This document shows positions 4,131 through 5,298 of a DNA stretch of 5,298 bases, one piece after another. The position numbers were made by a program, and so were the translations under genes. How positions within the stretch are numbered: the stretch's first letter is position 1; each line of letters opens with the position of its first letter. The stretch is from Clostridia bacterium (GTDB lineage Bacteria; Bacillota_A; Clostridia; Christensenellales; Aristaeellaceae), in the NCBI GenBank assembly GCA_017481185.1, contig JAFUPO010000024.1, forward strand, positions 1 through 5,298, read 5' to 3'. Below the pieces are notes generated by a model. The model did no database searches. It had not been told where the DNA came from and saw nothing but the letters and a program-made list of their open reading frames with translations.

Positions 4131-5298
4131 ATGAAATGTCCCAACTGCGGCCAATGGAATCAGGCGTCCTTGCCCCGCTGCTTTAAGTGCGGCACGCCTC
4201 TTGCGGCCCCTAACAATACGCCCGCCTGGAAGCATGACCTCAAAGACAACGGGCCTGCCAAGGTCTACCTTCAGGTGGATGAAGACGGCGATGTGCTGGC
4301 CCAGGCGGATAAGCGGGATGTGCTGGCCCATGAAATGGATCAGCTTAAAAACCGCATCCAGCAGGGCGAGCAAGTTCAGCGCAGGCTGCGGGAGGAAGGC
4401 GCCAAGCGCGGCTTTGCCCCCTCTAGCCTCACGGTGCGCAGCCATACCACCCGAGAGACCTTCTTCTCCCTTAATGACGACCCCACGCAAACTCTGCGCC
4501 AAAATGCTATTGCAGACGACCCTACCCAGGCGGTTCGCAAGCGGCCCCAAGTGTATGGCGATCCCAGGGATTCAAGAACCTATGAGTCCCTTTGGGATGA
4601 GCAGGGCACCCAGCATATGCACTACACTCGCCCACAGGATATGACCTTTCGTCATAAGCCTGTGCGCAGGATGGGCTTTCGCCGCGTTCTTCGGGTGCTG
4701 ATATTGCTGGTCTGCGCCGGTCTGATTGCCGGCGGAGGTTTGATGGCTTACCGCTATTTCCGCAACCAGGATGAAGCAGCCAAGGCAGCTCGCCAGGCCA
4801 CCGTGACCGCCTCAACCTTAGACGGTATGCCTGCCCACACGATTTTCATTCCAGGGAATGAAGGGGATCAGATTTACATCCGTGAACTTCGCACCACCCA
4901 CCCTGTTACAGGGGGCGTGGCCACGGTACAGGTAGTGGATCATAGCTGGTATGACAGCTATGAGGAATACCTTCAAGAAACCATGACCGTGACCCTAACG
5001 CCCTATAAAAAGCTTCCCAACGGCCAGCAGGAGCCACTGGATCCTGTGGTTTATGACATCAACATTCCCATCTCCCCCATTACCTTGGTCACGCCCGATG
5101 TGCATCGTATCGAAGTTTCCACCGCTATGTATTCCATCAAGTTCACGGTTGAACCCAACAGCACCGTAACCATCAACGGCGAGGATCTCTCCGACATGGT
5201 GAAAATGGAGGGCGGCGATGTAACCTACAATGCCACCGTGCAGCCTATCGGTGACAATGTATTTACCATCAAGGTGCGCAGCCAGTACTGCCGCGAGA
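4131..5298 (+). CDS. Zinc-ribbon, single-TM protein with Ig-like ectodomain (C-terminus cut by window edge)
   Basis: The 389 visible residues show an ordered architecture. An N-terminal zinc ribbon has C3-P-N-C6 and C17-F-K-C20. A short charged helical region follows (about 56-90, containing HEMDQLKNRIQQGEQVQRRL). Then comes a Pro/Asp/Gln/Arg-rich disordered linker (about 95-180) with two DDPTQ motifs at 116-120 and 129-133. One TM helix (about 186-206) is preceded by basic residues (RRMGFRRVLR), so the zinc ribbon is cytosolic. The rest is extracellular and beta-rich. Its last visible part (about 324-389), with VEPNSTVTINGEDLS and VTYNATVQPIGDNVFTIKV, looks like a bacterial Ig/cadherin-like beta-sandwich repeat, and more may follow beyond the edge. 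The start at 4131 has CAGGAGG (4118-4124) 6 nt upstream. Function is unknown; sensing or surface anchoring is a guess. The frame is open to the window end. Confidence 0.85.
   Translation, partial: MKCPNCGQWNQASLPRCFKCGTPLAAPNNTPAWKHDLKDNGPAKVYLQVDEDGDVLAQADKRDVLAHEMDQLKNRIQQGEQVQRRLREEGAKRGFAPSSLTVRSHTTRETFFSLNDDPTQTLRQNAIADDPTQAVRKRPQVYGDPRDSRTYESLWDEQGTQHMHYTRPQDMTFRHKPVRRMGFRRVLRVLILLVCAGLIAGGGLMAYRYFRNQDEAAKAARQATVTASTLDGMPAHTIFIPGNEGDQIYIRELRTTHPVTGGVATVQVVDHSWYDSYEEYLQETMTVTLTPYKKLPNGQQEPLDPVVYDINIPISPITLVTPDVHRIEVSTAMYSIKFTVEPNSTVTINGEDLSDMVKMEGGDVTYNATVQPIGDNVFTIKVRSQYCRE

Overview
The window looks like a chromosomal segment of a Gram-positive bacterium, most likely an anaerobic member of Bacillota/Clostridia. 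The reasons are strong AGGAGG-type ribosome binding sites before most genes, a compact secG of the Bacillota kind, a MarR repressor, and a zinc-ribbon/one-TM/Ig-like surface protein of a style common in that group. The organism assignment is inference. No rRNA, tRNA, CRISPR array, insertion sequence or phage gene is visible.

Layout. Positions 1-348 (minus) hold the N-terminal 116 residues of a MarR-family regulator, cut by the left edge. A 187-nt divergent promoter region follows. Positions 536-3625 (plus) form a tight three-gene operon: a 512-aa MotA/TolQ/ExbB-type channel protein with a very long cytoplasmic tail, a 351-aa MotB/OmpA-type partner, and a 159-aa single-pass membrane protein I do not recognise. 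The gaps between them are 2 nt and 13 nt. Two tail-to-tail hairpin terminators (3635-3662 and 3693-3722) separate this operon from secG (3742-3981, minus). A second divergent promoter region (3982-4130) separates secG from a zinc-ribbon membrane protein (4131 to the right edge, plus, incomplete).

How the genes fit together. The first two operon genes carry the parts of an ion-driven 5:2-type stator: a three-TM channel subunit with conserved TM2/TM3 motifs, and a one-TM subunit with an aspartate at the head of its TM helix and a peptidoglycan-binding OmpA domain. The long cytoplasmic tail is reminiscent of ZorA of the Zorya anti-phage system. However, no ZorC, ZorD or ZorE-like effector is present here, and the third gene is a small exported-facing protein. 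I therefore read it as an uncharacterised envelope motor with a possible new third component. The most unusual element is the stalk of the MotB-like subunit. It is 18 consecutive, unbroken heptads with Leu (twice Val/Ile) at one core position and mostly Gln or Ala at the other, long enough as a coiled coil (about 19 nm) to reach through a thick cell wall. SecG is housekeeping Sec translocon. The link of the MarR gene and the zinc-ribbon gene to the motor is positional only.
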